A stretch of 64,000 nt of DNA from Saccharospirillaceae bacterium. Its GTDB lineage: Bacteria > Pseudomonadota > Gammaproteobacteria > Pseudomonadales > Oceanobacteraceae. Below are positions 9,039 through 17,831 of this stretch, piece after piece. The translations under genes were made by a program, and so were the position numbers. How positions within the stretch are numbered: the first letter of the stretch is position 1; each line of letters starts with the position of its first letter. Location of the stretch: assembly GCA_021208685.1 (NCBI GenBank), contig JAJOJJ010000010.1:28916-92915 (forward strand), written 5' to 3'. The notes beneath the pieces were generated by a model that was not told the origin of the DNA, did not search any database, and worked only from the letters and a program-made list of their open reading frames with translations.

Positions 9039-9986
9039 ATGCATTCATTATTTACCCGCACCCTGCTCACCGGCTGCGGTTTGTTACTGCTGTCCGGCTG
9101 TGCCACACCAATCGCTAATTTTGATGCCATCAGTCTGGATGCCAGACGCGACGCAGCCATGGCCGACGAATCCGCCTCCCGCACCATTCAGCATGCTCAA
9201 TCGAAAATTGAACTGGGAAAAAGCGAAAACCTGAACGTCTATGCCCCCCGCCACCTTGAGCAGGCACAGAAACAATTGCTGGAAGCGCAGGAAATGCTGA
9301 CCAGCGGTGAGCCGGACGGTGTTGTAAAAACCGTTGCGATGACATCGTTAAAAACCGTTGAAGCCGGACTGGCGGTGAAAAAAGACATCCTCAAACAGCT
9401 GAAACCCACGCTGGATCACCGTCAGGTTCTGAAAGACATTAAAGCCGATCAGTACTTCCCGGCCGACTACCTGACGATAGAAGAAGAGCTGACAAAACTG
9501 ATTGATCTGATGGAAGACCACCAGACGATTAAAGCCGACGCCGGACAAAAGCAGCTGTTAGCCGAGATGCACCGTGTTGAGGTTGCAACCATTGAATACA
9601 TCCGGCTGCAGCCGGTAAAAGACCACCTGGAACGTATCAAAAACAAAGGTGGAGCTTCCGTTGCACCAATCAGCTGGGATACTGCGCAGAAATCCCTGCT
9701 TCAGGCTCAGGTCTTAATCAGCAAGACACCGCGCGCTGAAGGTGCCATCGCCAAAGCGACCGTCGCAGCGACTAAAGCGGCCCAGCATGCGGAAGTCATC
9801 ACCAACCTGAGTAATGAAATTCTGGAAGCCAGTAAAGACGATGCAGAAGCCATTGCCCTGCGGATGGAGCGCTGGCTGTACCGCATCAGCGTTGCCCTTA
9901 AGCATGAGGATATCCGCCATCAGCCGCTGGACGAACAGGCCACTGAATACGCAGCGTCCATCGAGGCACTGATACGCAACCGTTAG
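9039..9986 (+). CDS. Helical lipoprotein, DUF4398-like
   Basis: Probably an outer-membrane-attached or periplasmic lipoprotein. The signal peptide ends in the lipobox LLSGC (Cys about residue 21). The rest is almost entirely helical, with heptad-like stretches (HLEQAQKQLLEAQEML, WDTAQKSLLQAQVL), resembling DUF4398-type proteins that occur beside OmpA-like proteins. No OmpA partner is next to it here. The ATG at 9039 has CGGGG 9 bases upstream, a moderate site. Transcribed alone and ended by the palindromic terminator. Confidence 0.75.
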   Translation: MHSLFTRTLLTGCGLLLLSGCATPIANFDAISLDARRDAAMADESASRTIQHAQSKIELGKSENLNVYAPRHLEQAQKQLLEAQEMLTSGEPDGVVKTVAMTSLKTVEAGLAVKKDILKQLKPTLDHRQVLKDIKADQYFPADYLTIEEELTKLIDLMEDHQTIKADAGQKQLLAEMHRVEVATIEYIRLQPVKDHLERIKNKGGASVAPISWDTAQKSLLQAQVLISKTPRAEGAIAKATVAATKAAQHAEVITNLSNEILEASKDDAEAIALRMERWLYRISVALKHEDIRHQPLDEQATEYAASIEALIRNR

Positions 9987-10001
9987 ACCAGCATCAGCCA
10001 A

Positions 10002-10029
10002 AAATAAGCCCGGAATTCCGGGCTTATTT
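10002..10029. terminator. Bidirectional terminator between convergent genes
   Basis: A perfect 28-base palindrome with AAATAAGCCCGG as its left arm; it has A and T runs on both ends and so can serve both the lipoprotein gene and the DUF1820 gene. Confidence 0.85.
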
Positions 10030-10051
10030 ATGCTCTTTTACCGCTCAGAGA

Positions 10052-10396
10052 TCACTCATCTTCATCGCGCGGAGGAAGAAAGCGGGTTGGGAAATGCGAA
10101 ATATTCGAACCTTCGCCCTTACTGATTTTAGGGCTGCCTTCTTTTTCGACTTCATCAATACGCACGATGCAATGCATCGGAATAAAGGTACGTTTAACAT
10201 CGGCAAAAGTGGCTTTGAGTTTTTCCGCATCAGGGTCAACCACCAGTGATGAACGCTCACCAAACAACAGCTGCTCCACTTCAATAAAACCATGCAGATC
10301 GCTCTGATAGATGTAGCGGGCGTAAATCTCAACCACATCGCCCTGTTGCTGATACACAATACGGTAAGTTGGTTCCTGCTTATCTTTACTGCTCAT
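10052..10396 (-). CDS. DUF1820 family protein
   Basis: A 114-residue soluble protein of unknown function. Family features are clear: TYRIVYQQQGDVVEIYAR at the start, QSDLHGFIEVEQLLFGERS, VVDPDAEKLK and FIPMHCIVRIDEVEKEG. DUF1820 is restricted largely to gammaproteobacteria and often lies near miaB, as here (divergent, 181 bases). No signal or membrane segment. Start ATG at 10396. Confidence 0.85.
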   Translation of the reverse strand: MSSKDKQEPTYRIVYQQQGDVVEIYARYIYQSDLHGFIEVEQLLFGERSSLVVDPDAEKLKATFADVKRTFIPMHCIVRIDEVEKEGSPKISKGEGSNISHFPTRFLPPRDEDE

Positions 10397-10577
10397 GATG
10401 CCTGCTTATCGACCTGATATTCCGGCAACTGCACCGGACAAAGAAAAAGGAGGCAATTGTAACACGGGAGCGCAAGTCAGGATGCAGACAGCCTACGGAT
10501 ACTGGTGACTAACTGAGCAGGGACAGTATAATGTTGCCCCCTTTGTATAAACCGCTGACGAGGCCGGAAACTCCCTC

Positions 10578-11927
10578 ATGACTGATCAGGTAAAAAAGCT
10601 GTACATCAAGACCCACGGCTGCCAGATGAATGAGTACGACTCATCGCGCATGGCCGATATGCTGGGCGAAAGTCATCAGATGGAGCTGACCGATAACCCG
10701 GAAGAAGCGGATGTTATTCTGCTCAATACCTGCTCGATCCGCGAAAAAGCCCAGGAAAAAGTGTTCCATGAGCTGGGCCGCTGGAAAAGTCTGAAAATTA
10801 AGAATCCGGATCTTAAAATCGGTGTAGGCGGTTGCGTTGCCTCACAGGAAGGCGACGCCATTATCAAACGCGCCCCCTTTGTGGATATGGTATTCGGCCC
10901 ACAAACCCTGCACCGTCTGCCGGATATGGTGAATGAGGCGTCCAACGCCATTCAGGTCGTGGATGTGACCTTTCCGGAAATCGAAAAATTCGATTTCCTG
11001 CCAGCGCCCAAAGTCGAGGGCTGCTCTGCTTTTGTGTCCATCATGGAAGGCTGCTCCAAATACTGTACCTTCTGCGTTGTGCCATACACCCGCGGCGAAG
11101 AAGTCAGTCGCCCGCTGGCCGATGTACTGAAGGAAGTTCAGGCACTCGCCGATCAGGGCGTACGTGAGGTAAACCTGCTGGGACAGAACGTTAACGCTTA
11201 CCGTGGCGATACGGATGATGGTGAATTTGCTGATCTGGCTGAACTCATCACTCTGGTAGCCGACATCGACGGCATCGACCGGATTCGTTTCACCACCTCG
11301 CACCCGCTGGAATTCAGTGACAGCCTGATTCAGGTATACGCCGAAGTGCCGGAACTGGTCAGTCACCTGCACCTGCCGGTACAGAGCGGCTCCAACCGTA
11401 TTCTGGCGGCGATGAAGCGCGGCCACGAAATCGACATGTACATTGATAAAATCGAACGCATCAAAGCCCTGCGCCCGGATATTTCGATTTCATCAGACTT
11501 CATTGTCGGCTTTCCGGGCGAAACCGATGAAGACTTTGAAGACACCATGAATCTCATCAACCGCATCGGCTTCGATACGTCATTCAGTTTTATCTACAGT
11601 CCGCGTCCGGGAACCCCGGCTGCCAATCTGGAAGATGACACCCCGGAAGAGGTGAAAAAGCAGCGTCTGCAGATTCTGCAGGCCCGTATCATACAGCATG
11701 CCCAACAGATCAGCCGCCGCATGGTGGGACGCGAAGAAACCATCCTCGTTACCGGCGTATCACGCAAAGACCCCGGAGAGTTACAGGGCCGCACCGAAAA
11801 CAACCGGGTTGTGAACTTCAAAGCTGACGATCACCGCCTGATCGGTAAATTCGTTAAAGTCAGCATCGAAGATGCGTACCCCAACAGTTTGCGTGGCATC
11901 CTGCTGAATCCGGAGTTAGCCTACTAA
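10578..11927 (+). CDS. miaB: tRNA-2-methylthio-N6-dimethylallyladenosine synthase MiaB
   Basis: A radical-SAM methylthiotransferase that converts i6A37 to ms2i6A37 in tRNAs reading UNN codons. The three N-terminal cluster cysteines (Cys15, Cys52, Cys86) and the radical-SAM triad Cys159-x3-Cys163-x2-Cys166 are all present; a TRAM domain ends the protein (about 380-445). The 449-residue length is normal. ATG at 10578. It heads the miaB-phoH-ybeY-ybeX-lnt run; the next gene begins 62 bases on. Confidence 0.96.
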   Translation: MTDQVKKLYIKTHGCQMNEYDSSRMADMLGESHQMELTDNPEEADVILLNTCSIREKAQEKVFHELGRWKSLKIKNPDLKIGVGGCVASQEGDAIIKRAPFVDMVFGPQTLHRLPDMVNEASNAIQVVDVTFPEIEKFDFLPAPKVEGCSAFVSIMEGCSKYCTFCVVPYTRGEEVSRPLADVLKEVQALADQGVREVNLLGQNVNAYRGDTDDGEFADLAELITLVADIDGIDRIRFTTSHPLEFSDSLIQVYAEVPELVSHLHLPVQSGSNRILAAMKRGHEIDMYIDKIERIKALRPDISISSDFIVGFPGETDEDFEDTMNLINRIGFDTSFSFIYSPRPGTPAANLEDDTPEEVKKQRLQILQARIIQHAQQISRRMVGREETILVTGVSRKDPGELQGRTENNRVVNFKADDHRLIGKFVKVSIEDAYPNSLRGILLNPELAY

Positions 11928-11989
11928 AAGAATTCTTGTCTGTGCGGCCCGTTCGCCGCACAGATAACCCCCTACAGAGAGAGTTTTCA

Positions 11990-13099
11990 TTGACCCGCAA
12001 AGATACTGAGCAACCAGAATCCCCTGAGGCCATTCAGCCTGCCGAGACTGAAAGTGTCACCCCCAACCGTCACAGCACCAGTTTCGCCCTGGAACCGAAC
12101 GACGCACAGCGTCTGGCCAATCTGTGTGGTCATTTTGACAGCCATATTGAGCAGATTGCCGATCACTTTGAGCTGGAAATTTACAACCGCGGTAATAAGT
12201 TCACCATCGAAGGTAAGCTCAAACTGGCGCAACGTGCGGCCCTGCTGATTCAGCGCCTGTACCGCGAAACCGCAAACGGCACCCCCATCACTCCGGATCT
12301 CATTCACCTGTTACTGCAGGAAGACGGCAGCGAACAGGCCGCCGGACGCAAGGCCAAATCGGACTACGACAGCCGTACAATCAAAACACCACAAGCGATC
12401 ATCAAGCCGCGAGGCCCGCACCAGCTCGACTACCTGCAGCGTGTACGCGAATTTGACATCAACTTTGGTGTTGGCCCGGCCGGCACCGGTAAAACGTTCC
12501 TCGCCGTTGCCGCCGCCGTCGAAGCCCTGCAACGTGATGAGGTGAAACGCATCCTGCTGGTGCGTCCGGCGGTTGAAGCCGGTGAAAAGCTGGGTTTCCT
12601 GCCCGGTGATCTGGCCCAGAAAATTGACCCGTATCTGCGTCCTCTGTACGACGCACTTTACGAAATGCTCGGTTTTGAACAGGTTGCCCGACTGCTGGAA
12701 CGCAATGTGATTGAGATTGCACCGCTGGCCTACATGCGTGGCCGCACGCTCAGTCACTCGTTTGTGATCCTCGACGAATCCCAGAACACCACCAAAGAAC
12801 AGATGAAAATGTTCCTTACCCGTGTTGGCTTTGGCTCCAAAGCAGTTATTACCGGCGACGTCACTCAGGTTGACCTGCCTCGCGGCGTTTACTCCGGACT
12901 GAAGCATGGCCTGGAAGTGCTCGATGGCGTACCGGGTATTGGTGTTACCCGCTTTACCAACGCCGATGTGGTTCGTCACCCGCTGGTACAGCGTATCGTT
13001 GATGCTTACGACCGTTTTGAAGCAACAGAAAAACAGGCCGAAGAAGAGCGCAGGGCAACACGCCTTGCAACACAGCGTAACAATGAGGATGCGGAATGA
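11990..13099 (+). CDS. ybeZ: PhoH family P-loop ATPase (YbeZ)
   Basis: A PhoH-type NTPase thought to work with YbeY in RNA handling and ribosome maturation. Walker A GPAGTGKT (about residue 165) and Walker B FVILDESQ are intact, and the PhoH core covers about 140-345. No good ATG exists near the expected start; the TTG at 11990 with AGAGAGAG just upstream is the best choice, while another TTG at 11936 lengthens it. The end overlaps the ybeY start by 4 bases, implying translational coupling. Confidence 0.92.
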   Translation: MTRKDTEQPESPEAIQPAETESVTPNRHSTSFALEPNDAQRLANLCGHFDSHIEQIADHFELEIYNRGNKFTIEGKLKLAQRAALLIQRLYRETANGTPITPDLIHLLLQEDGSEQAAGRKAKSDYDSRTIKTPQAIIKPRGPHQLDYLQRVREFDINFGVGPAGTGKTFLAVAAAVEALQRDEVKRILLVRPAVEAGEKLGFLPGDLAQKIDPYLRPLYDALYEMLGFEQVARLLERNVIEIAPLAYMRGRTLSHSFVILDESQNTTKEQMKMFLTRVGFGSKAVITGDVTQVDLPRGVYSGLKHGLEVLDGVPGIGVTRFTNADVVRHPLVQRIVDAYDRFEATEKQAEEERRATRLATQRNNEDAE

Positions 13100-13574
13100 A
13101 TCTGCTGCTTGATGTGCAGACCGCCGACGAGCTTGAAGGCTTCAGCGCCTTCCTGCCCAGCGAAGAACAGTTACACCACTGGGCAAGCGCTGCCCTGAGC
13201 GGGCGAACAAACTTTGCCGAACCCGAGCTGACCATCCGTCTGGTGGCGGAAGATGAGAGCCAGGAGCTGAACAGCGAATACCGCGGTAAAGATAAACCGA
13301 CCAATGTTCTGTCCTTCCCGTTTGAGGCTCCGCCTCAGGTACCCATCGAATTATTGGGTGATCTGATCGTCTGCGCTCAGGTGGTGCACCAGGAAAGTAT
13401 CGAACAGAACAAAGCGGCCGAAGCCCACTGGGCTCACATGGTCGTGCACGGCTGCTTGCATTTGCTGGGGTACGACCATATAAGGACGACGAAGCAGATG
13501 TGATGGAAAACCTGGAACGCCAGATTATGGCCGGACTGGGGTTCCCTGATCCTTATCCAGATGAGGCACCATGA
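13096..13574 (+). pseudogene. ybeY: Endoribonuclease YbeY, reading frame broken by one base
   Basis: A zinc-dependent single-strand RNase for 16S rRNA 3'-end maturation and ribosome quality control. The catalytic motif [11 protein letters not shown] is intact and ends near residue 128. Right after it the frame runs into a stop at 13503, whereas one extra base near 13480-13483 restores the usual C-terminus ([15 protein letters not shown], then GLGFPDPYPDEAP) and a stop at 13572-13574 that overlaps ybeX by ATGA. That restored 4-base overlap is strong evidence that the original gene was intact and that the break is an artefact or very recent. Restored length is about 159 residues, normal for YbeY. 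Confidence 0.88.
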
Positions 13575-14416
13575 GCGAAGACCGATCGGGCCAGCATCGT
13601 AGCTGGCTGGAAAGACTGACTGATTTATTTTCCGACGACCCACAAAGCCGTCAGGACATCAAAGTTATTGTGCGTGAGGCAGCCGAACGCAGCATTGTCG
13701 ATAACGAAACGCTTAATATTCTCGAAGGTGCTCTGCAGGTTTCCGAAATGCAGGTGCGGGATATTATGATCCCGCGCTCGCAGATGACGTCCATTAACGT
13801 CAACGATTCGCTGAAAGATTATCTGCCGCAGATCATCGAATCTGCGCATTCCCGTTTCCCGGTAATGGGTGAAGGTCAGGACGAAGTGCTGGGCATTATG
13901 CTGGCTAAAGACCTGCTGCCATTAATCCTTAACGAAAATCGTGAAGAATTCCACCTGAAAGAGGTGTTACGCCCAACGACCTTCGTTCCGGAAAGCAAGC
14001 GCCTGAACGTGCTGCTGCGCGAATTCCGTGCAACCCGCAATCATATGGCCATTGTGGTCGATGAATTTGGCGGAGTAGCCGGCCTGGTCACCATTGAAGA
14101 CGTGCTCGAGCAGATTGTCGGCGACATTGAAGATGAGCACGACTTCGATGAAGAAGACAGCATGATCAAAGAAGTGGAAGACGGCATCAGCATGGTCAAG
14201 GCACTGACGCCGGTGGAAGACTTCAACGAACACTTCAGTGCACGTTTTCCGGACGATGAATTCGATACCATTGGCGGCATTGTGGTCCATCACTTTGGCC
14301 GGGTGCCGGAATGCAATGAAAGCATCCGCATCGAGCAATGGCAGTTCAAGGTGGTCAACGGTACCAGCCGTCAGATCAACCTGCTGGAAGTAACGCCCAT
14401 CACCGACGCCGGTTAA
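13571..14416 (+). CDS. ybeX: CorC-like protein YbeX (CBS pair plus CorC_HlyC domain)
   Basis: Related to the cytosolic part of CorC/CNNM magnesium exporters and implicated in magnesium homeostasis and ribosome maturation. It has no membrane segments: a leader of about 50 residues, a CBS pair (about 60-190, RSQMTSI to GGVAGLVTIEDVLEQIVGDI) and the CorC_HlyC domain (about 200-280). Its ATG overlaps the restored ybeY stop; lnt starts 42 bases later. 281 residues, full length. Confidence 0.93.
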   Translation: MSEDRSGQHRSWLERLTDLFSDDPQSRQDIKVIVREAAERSIVDNETLNILEGALQVSEMQVRDIMIPRSQMTSINVNDSLKDYLPQIIESAHSRFPVMGEGQDEVLGIMLAKDLLPLILNENREEFHLKEVLRPTTFVPESKRLNVLLREFRATRNHMAIVVDEFGGVAGLVTIEDVLEQIVGDIEDEHDFDEEDSMIKEVEDGISMVKALTPVEDFNEHFSARFPDDEFDTIGGIVVHHFGRVPECNESIRIEQWQFKVVNGTSRQINLLEVTPITDAG

Positions 14417-14458
14417 ACCGGCGTATTCAACTGTATTTTAATTATTTTGGGTAAGGCT

Positions 14459-16012
14459 ATGTCGGGCTGGGCTGCGCGGGCGTTGTTACTGTTGGCGGGT
14501 GCATTATTTCCCCTGGCTTTGGCTCCCCTCTTCTGGTGGTCCGTCGGCCTGTTGAGCATTGGCGTTTTTGTGCATTGTCTGCTTCAGACCAGAACTGCCC
14601 GATCAGCTTTTGTCTGCGCCTGGTGGTTCAGCCTGGGCAAGTTCTCGGTCGGCATATCCTGGATTTATGTCAGCATGCACGATCATGGTGGTACTCCGGC
14701 GGTACTCGCCGTACTGATGATCGGACTGTTTGCCGCCTTTCTGGCGACCTTTCCCGGCCTCTGGTTTGCCCTGCGCCAGCGTTTTCTGGGACAAACACTG
14801 GCCTGGCTTACCATTCCGGTTTTCTGGTTCCTGCACGAATGGTTCCGAAGCTGGTTTATGACCGGCTTCCCCTGGCTGTTTGCCGGTGATGCGCATATTG
14901 GTACCTGGATATCAGGCTGGGCACCGGTATTCGGCAGCTATGGCCTGTCGTTTATTTGCGTACTGACCGTTACCGCCCTCTACCGCTTTTGGCAGACACG
15001 CCAGCCTGCGCTCCTGCTGGTACTGTTGTTGTGGCCTGCAGGCTGGCTGCTGCAGCAACAGGACTGGACAGAGAAAACCGGGGAGATGAACGTCAGCGCC
15101 GTGCAGGGCAATATTCCTCAGAATCAGAAATGGCTGCGCGAGTGGATCAGTCCAACCATCAATGCGTATTTCCAGCAAACCAGTGAGCACTGGGACAGCG
15201 ACCTGATTCTGTGGCCGGAAACCGCGATGACGCTGCTGCTCGATCAGTTTCAGCCATACATGGATGATATGGCGGTTGAAGCTCAGCAAACCGGCACAAC
15301 GGTGATTACCGGAATTCCCTACCGCTATCCGCGTGGCCATGAACTGGCTGGCCAGTTCCACAACAGCGTGGTGGCCTTTGGCAACGGCGAAGGTCTCTAT
15401 CACAAACAAAATCTGGTGCCATTTGGTGAGTATGTCCCCTTACAGGCACTGATCCGTGGTCTGATTCCGTTTTTTGATCTGGATATGTCCAGCTTCCTCC
15501 ATGGTCCGGCGGATCAGCCGCTGCTGAAAGTGGGCAAACATTCCGCCGATGGTGAAGAGCTCTATTTAGTCGCGCCTTATATCTGCTACGAAATTGCCTA
15601 TCCGCAATTGGTCAGCCGTATGGCAAAGGATGCTGATTTTCTGATTACGGTCAGCAACGATGCCTGGTTCGGGGATTCTCTGGGGCCCAAACAACACATG
15701 GCGCTGGCTCAGATGCGGGCACTGGAAACCGGTCGCTGGCTGTTACGCGCAACCAACACCGGTATAACCGCTCTGGTCGATAATAAAGGGCGAATGGTGT
15801 CGCGCCTGGCCTATGAGCAGCGTGCAACCCTGAGCGGAATTGCAGAAATGCGTCAGGGCAAAACGCCTTACATGATCTGGGAATTGTGGCCGCTGTATAT
15901 CCTGAGCCTGCTGATTATCAGCGCAACCCTGTGGTTGCGGCGCTCACACAGAACCCGTGAGGCTGCGCAGACTGATGATATTGCGCCCATTATGGAGCGG
16001 GGAACGCAGTAA
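14459..16012 (+). CDS. lnt: Apolipoprotein N-acyltransferase Lnt
   Basis: Adds the third acyl chain to lipoproteins in the inner membrane. About 6-8 N-terminal membrane segments, a nitrilase-like periplasmic domain (about 220-480) and a final membrane segment. The catalytic triad is visible as Glu in WPETAM, Lys in HKQNLVPFGEY and Cys in CYEIAYP. The ATG at 14459 has GGGTAAGG upstream and is preferred over the TTG at 14447. 517 residues. The 3' end overlaps the opposing GntR-type gene by 69 bases. Confidence 0.95.
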   Translation: MSGWAARALLLLAGALFPLALAPLFWWSVGLLSIGVFVHCLLQTRTARSAFVCAWWFSLGKFSVGISWIYVSMHDHGGTPAVLAVLMIGLFAAFLATFPGLWFALRQRFLGQTLAWLTIPVFWFLHEWFRSWFMTGFPWLFAGDAHIGTWISGWAPVFGSYGLSFICVLTVTALYRFWQTRQPALLLVLLLWPAGWLLQQQDWTEKTGEMNVSAVQGNIPQNQKWLREWISPTINAYFQQTSEHWDSDLILWPETAMTLLLDQFQPYMDDMAVEAQQTGTTVITGIPYRYPRGHELAGQFHNSVVAFGNGEGLYHKQNLVPFGEYVPLQALIRGLIPFFDLDMSSFLHGPADQPLLKVGKHSADGEELYLVAPYICYEIAYPQLVSRMAKDADFLITVSNDAWFGDSLGPKQHMALAQMRALETGRWLLRATNTGITALVDNKGRMVSRLAYEQRATLSGIAEMRQGKTPYMIWELWPLYILSLLIISATLWLRRSHRTREAAQTDDIAPIMERGTQ

Positions 16013-16747
16013 CCGCGGCTGCTCCGGAATACGATTCAAGTGCTCACGTAATGGCTGAGTCAGGGTGTCGATGTACTGTTGATACTGCTGAATCAGCTCA
16101 TCCAGACGATAATCTCCCTGCTGGGTACGCATCAGCATCTGGACCTGATAATCCAGATGGGCACGGACATCAATCTGCTCAAACAATTTTCTGGTGAGCA
16201 GACTGCGGATCCGGCGCGAACTGGTCGCTGACGCCTGTAACACCTGATTGCCCGTCGCGGTCATGATGGTATCGATCATCGCCACTTCCAGATCGGCCAG
16301 ATCCGTCATCGGCACCCCCTCATTCAGGCCCTGATACATGCGCTGAACCAACGCCGGAATCGTCGCATCTTCTGGCGCGCCACCGCTGCGCTGGCGCTTT
16401 TCCAGTGCAAGACGGATGGCCGTGGGAATCGCGCGGTTGAACAATTCCAATCCGGCCAGCAGCAACTCACCGCCCAGTTCCAGCTCCGGTATGCGGTACA
16501 GATTATCAAGAAAATCCAGGCCCATATCACGACGGACATCACCAACGCGGATACCTGAACCCTGGACGCTTCGTACAGCATTCATCCGCCCAAGTGTGCG
16601 CAAAGCCATACGCAACGATGTACGGTCAACATCGAGAAATTCCGCCAGCTGGCGTTCCGGCGGCAGTTTTTCACCCGCTTGCAGATCGCCGGTAAAAATA
16701 AGGGATATCAGCAGATCAGCAATCTGATCCGGTAAGGTTTTACTCAT
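15944..16747 (-). CDS. GntR family regulator, FadR/FCD type
   Basis: An N-terminal winged-helix domain (about residues 5-75: AGEKLPPERQLAEFLDVDRT, then RTLGRMNAVRSVQGSGIRV) and an all-helical C-terminal half of FCD/FadR type (about 90-230), which in relatives binds acyl-CoA or small carboxylates. The target and ligand cannot be told. The frame opens at 16774; ATG at 16747 gives the usual start MSKTLPDQIADLL but neither start has a strong ribosome site. Convergent with lnt, its last 69 bases lying inside lnt. Confidence 0.82.
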   Translation of the reverse strand: MSKTLPDQIADLLISLIFTGDLQAGEKLPPERQLAEFLDVDRTSLRMALRTLGRMNAVRSVQGSGIRVGDVRRDMGLDFLDNLYRIPELELGGELLLAGLELFNRAIPTAIRLALEKRQRSGGAPEDATIPALVQRMYQGLNEGVPMTDLADLEVAMIDTIMTATGNQVLQASATSSRRIRSLLTRKLFEQIDVRAHLDYQVQMLMRTQQGDYRLDELIQQYQQYIDTLTQPLREHLNRIPEQPRLLRSPLHNGRNIISLRSLTGSV

Positions 16748-16865
16748 TATTATACTTATCAGGTGGTGAGTCATTATGTGCCGGTCTGAGCCGGCGGCCT
16801 CAGTCTGGCGAAAATCGTGCCCTGACGCAATAGTTCCGGATCAGACCCTGAGTGCTGATCTTTAC

Positions 16866-16966
16866 TTGCACAACGCCAGATCCTGAACTAGCATTGGATT
16901 ATCCAATTTGAGAAGTGCACACTCTCAGAGCTTCAGCCGCCACCTCCGGGTTTGGCGGCTTTTTTA
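16866..16966 (+). ncRNA. Candidate small RNA ending in an orphan terminator
   Basis: A clear intrinsic terminator (16935-16966) stands on the plus strand with no plus-strand gene before it for 900 bases. Upstream is TTGCAC (about 16866) and, 17 bases on, TAGCAT, a plausible weak promoter, followed by two further hairpins (TTGGA-TTA-TCCAA and GAG-AGTG-CA-CACT-CTC). Together they give a compact three-hairpin transcript of about 75 bases. It may instead catch read-through from lnt. Confidence 0.4.
16935..16966 (+). terminator. Orphan intrinsic terminator
   Basis: Stem AGCCGCCA (16935-16942) with TGGCGGCT (16953-16960), loop of 10 bases, then a run of seven T. Confidence 0.85.
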
Positions 16967-17041
16967 TGCCTGCCTGATTCAGCCGGAGTTATTGCGGAAT
17001 TTTGGTTACAATAGGCCCGAATGTCTGAGCTGAAGATCACC

Positions 17042-17404
17042 ATGGCCAAGCTGCTGTTCCGCCTTAATGGCGTAAATGACGATGAAGCGGAAGAAGTCCG
17101 CAATCTGCTGCACGATGCAGGGTTTGAATTTTATGAAACCGATGAAGGTCGCTGGCGCATCTCAGTGGCGGCCATCTGGTTACGCCACAATGAGGACTAT
17201 GGCCAGGCGCGAAGCTTACTCGATCAGTATCAGCAAGAGCGTCTGCAGCGTATCCGCAGCGAATATGAACAGCAGCAGGCAGGAAATACCCGGAATATAT
17301 TCCAGCGGTGGCTGGAACAACCGGCTGAGCTAATCATGACACTGATTGCCATTATGCTGGTGCTGGCCCTGACCCTGTGGCCATTTCTGTCACTGGGCCA
17401 GTAA
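17042..17404 (+). CDS. DUF6164 family small membrane protein
   Basis: Unknown function. N-terminal soluble part MAKLLFRLNGVNDDEAEEVR with HDAGFEFYETDEGRWRIS (about 1-60) matches the DUF6164 pattern; a helical charged linker follows and one C-terminal membrane segment (about residues 98-118) ends near the C-terminus. An ATG at 17021 lies only about 8 bases after a TACAAT -10 (17007-17012), so it would be leaderless; the ATG at 17042 has GAAG 7 bases upstream and is preferred. 120 residues. Confidence 0.75.
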   Translation: MAKLLFRLNGVNDDEAEEVRNLLHDAGFEFYETDEGRWRISVAAIWLRHNEDYGQARSLLDQYQQERLQRIRSEYEQQQAGNTRNIFQRWLEQPAELIMTLIAIMLVLALTLWPFLSLGQ

Positions 17405-17420
17405 ACGCAGAGGGGAAAGA

Positions 17421-17831
17421 TCAGCTCAGACGAGCACGGATGACATCCAGAATAGGCTGGTTCGCCGCCGGAAACTCAAACTCGGATAACCGGGTAAACG
17501 GCAGCCAGCGTACTTCCTGACCTTCTGCTCCATGAGCCAGTAAAGCGGAATTCATATCAGCCTCGACCCAGTACACATCCAGCAATACACGTTTGTCCGG
17601 ATAATCAAAAGGAATCTGCAACAACGGTGACATGCACTGTTCGCTCACGCTGAGTGCAACTTCTTCATTCAGTTCGCGCACCAGCGCCGCAGTGACACCT
17701 TCCCCGGCTTCTACTTTGCCGCCCGGAAATTCCCACAGACCGCCCTGATGTTTGTCATCCGGGCGACGGGCAATCAGGATGTCGTGGTCATTAACAACCA
17801 CGACACCGACAGCAACATGTACGCTTTTCAT
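17421..17831 (-). CDS. mutT: MutT-type Nudix hydrolase (8-oxo-dGTP diphosphatase)
   Basis: Cleans the nucleotide pool by hydrolysing 8-oxo-dGTP. The Nudix box is present at about residues 37-60 (GGKVEAGEGVTAALVRELNE, then EVAL), with the usual final Gly replaced by Ala. 136 residues. Its start touches the argJ stop, as in the common secA-argJ-mutT arrangement, so it is the last gene of that unit. Confidence 0.92.
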   Translation of the reverse strand: MKSVHVAVGVVVVNDHDILIARRPDDKHQGGLWEFPGGKVEAGEGVTAALVRELNEEVALSVSEQCMSPLLQIPFDYPDKRVLLDVYWVEADMNSALLAHGAEGQEVRWLPFTRLSEFEFPAANQPILDVIRARLS

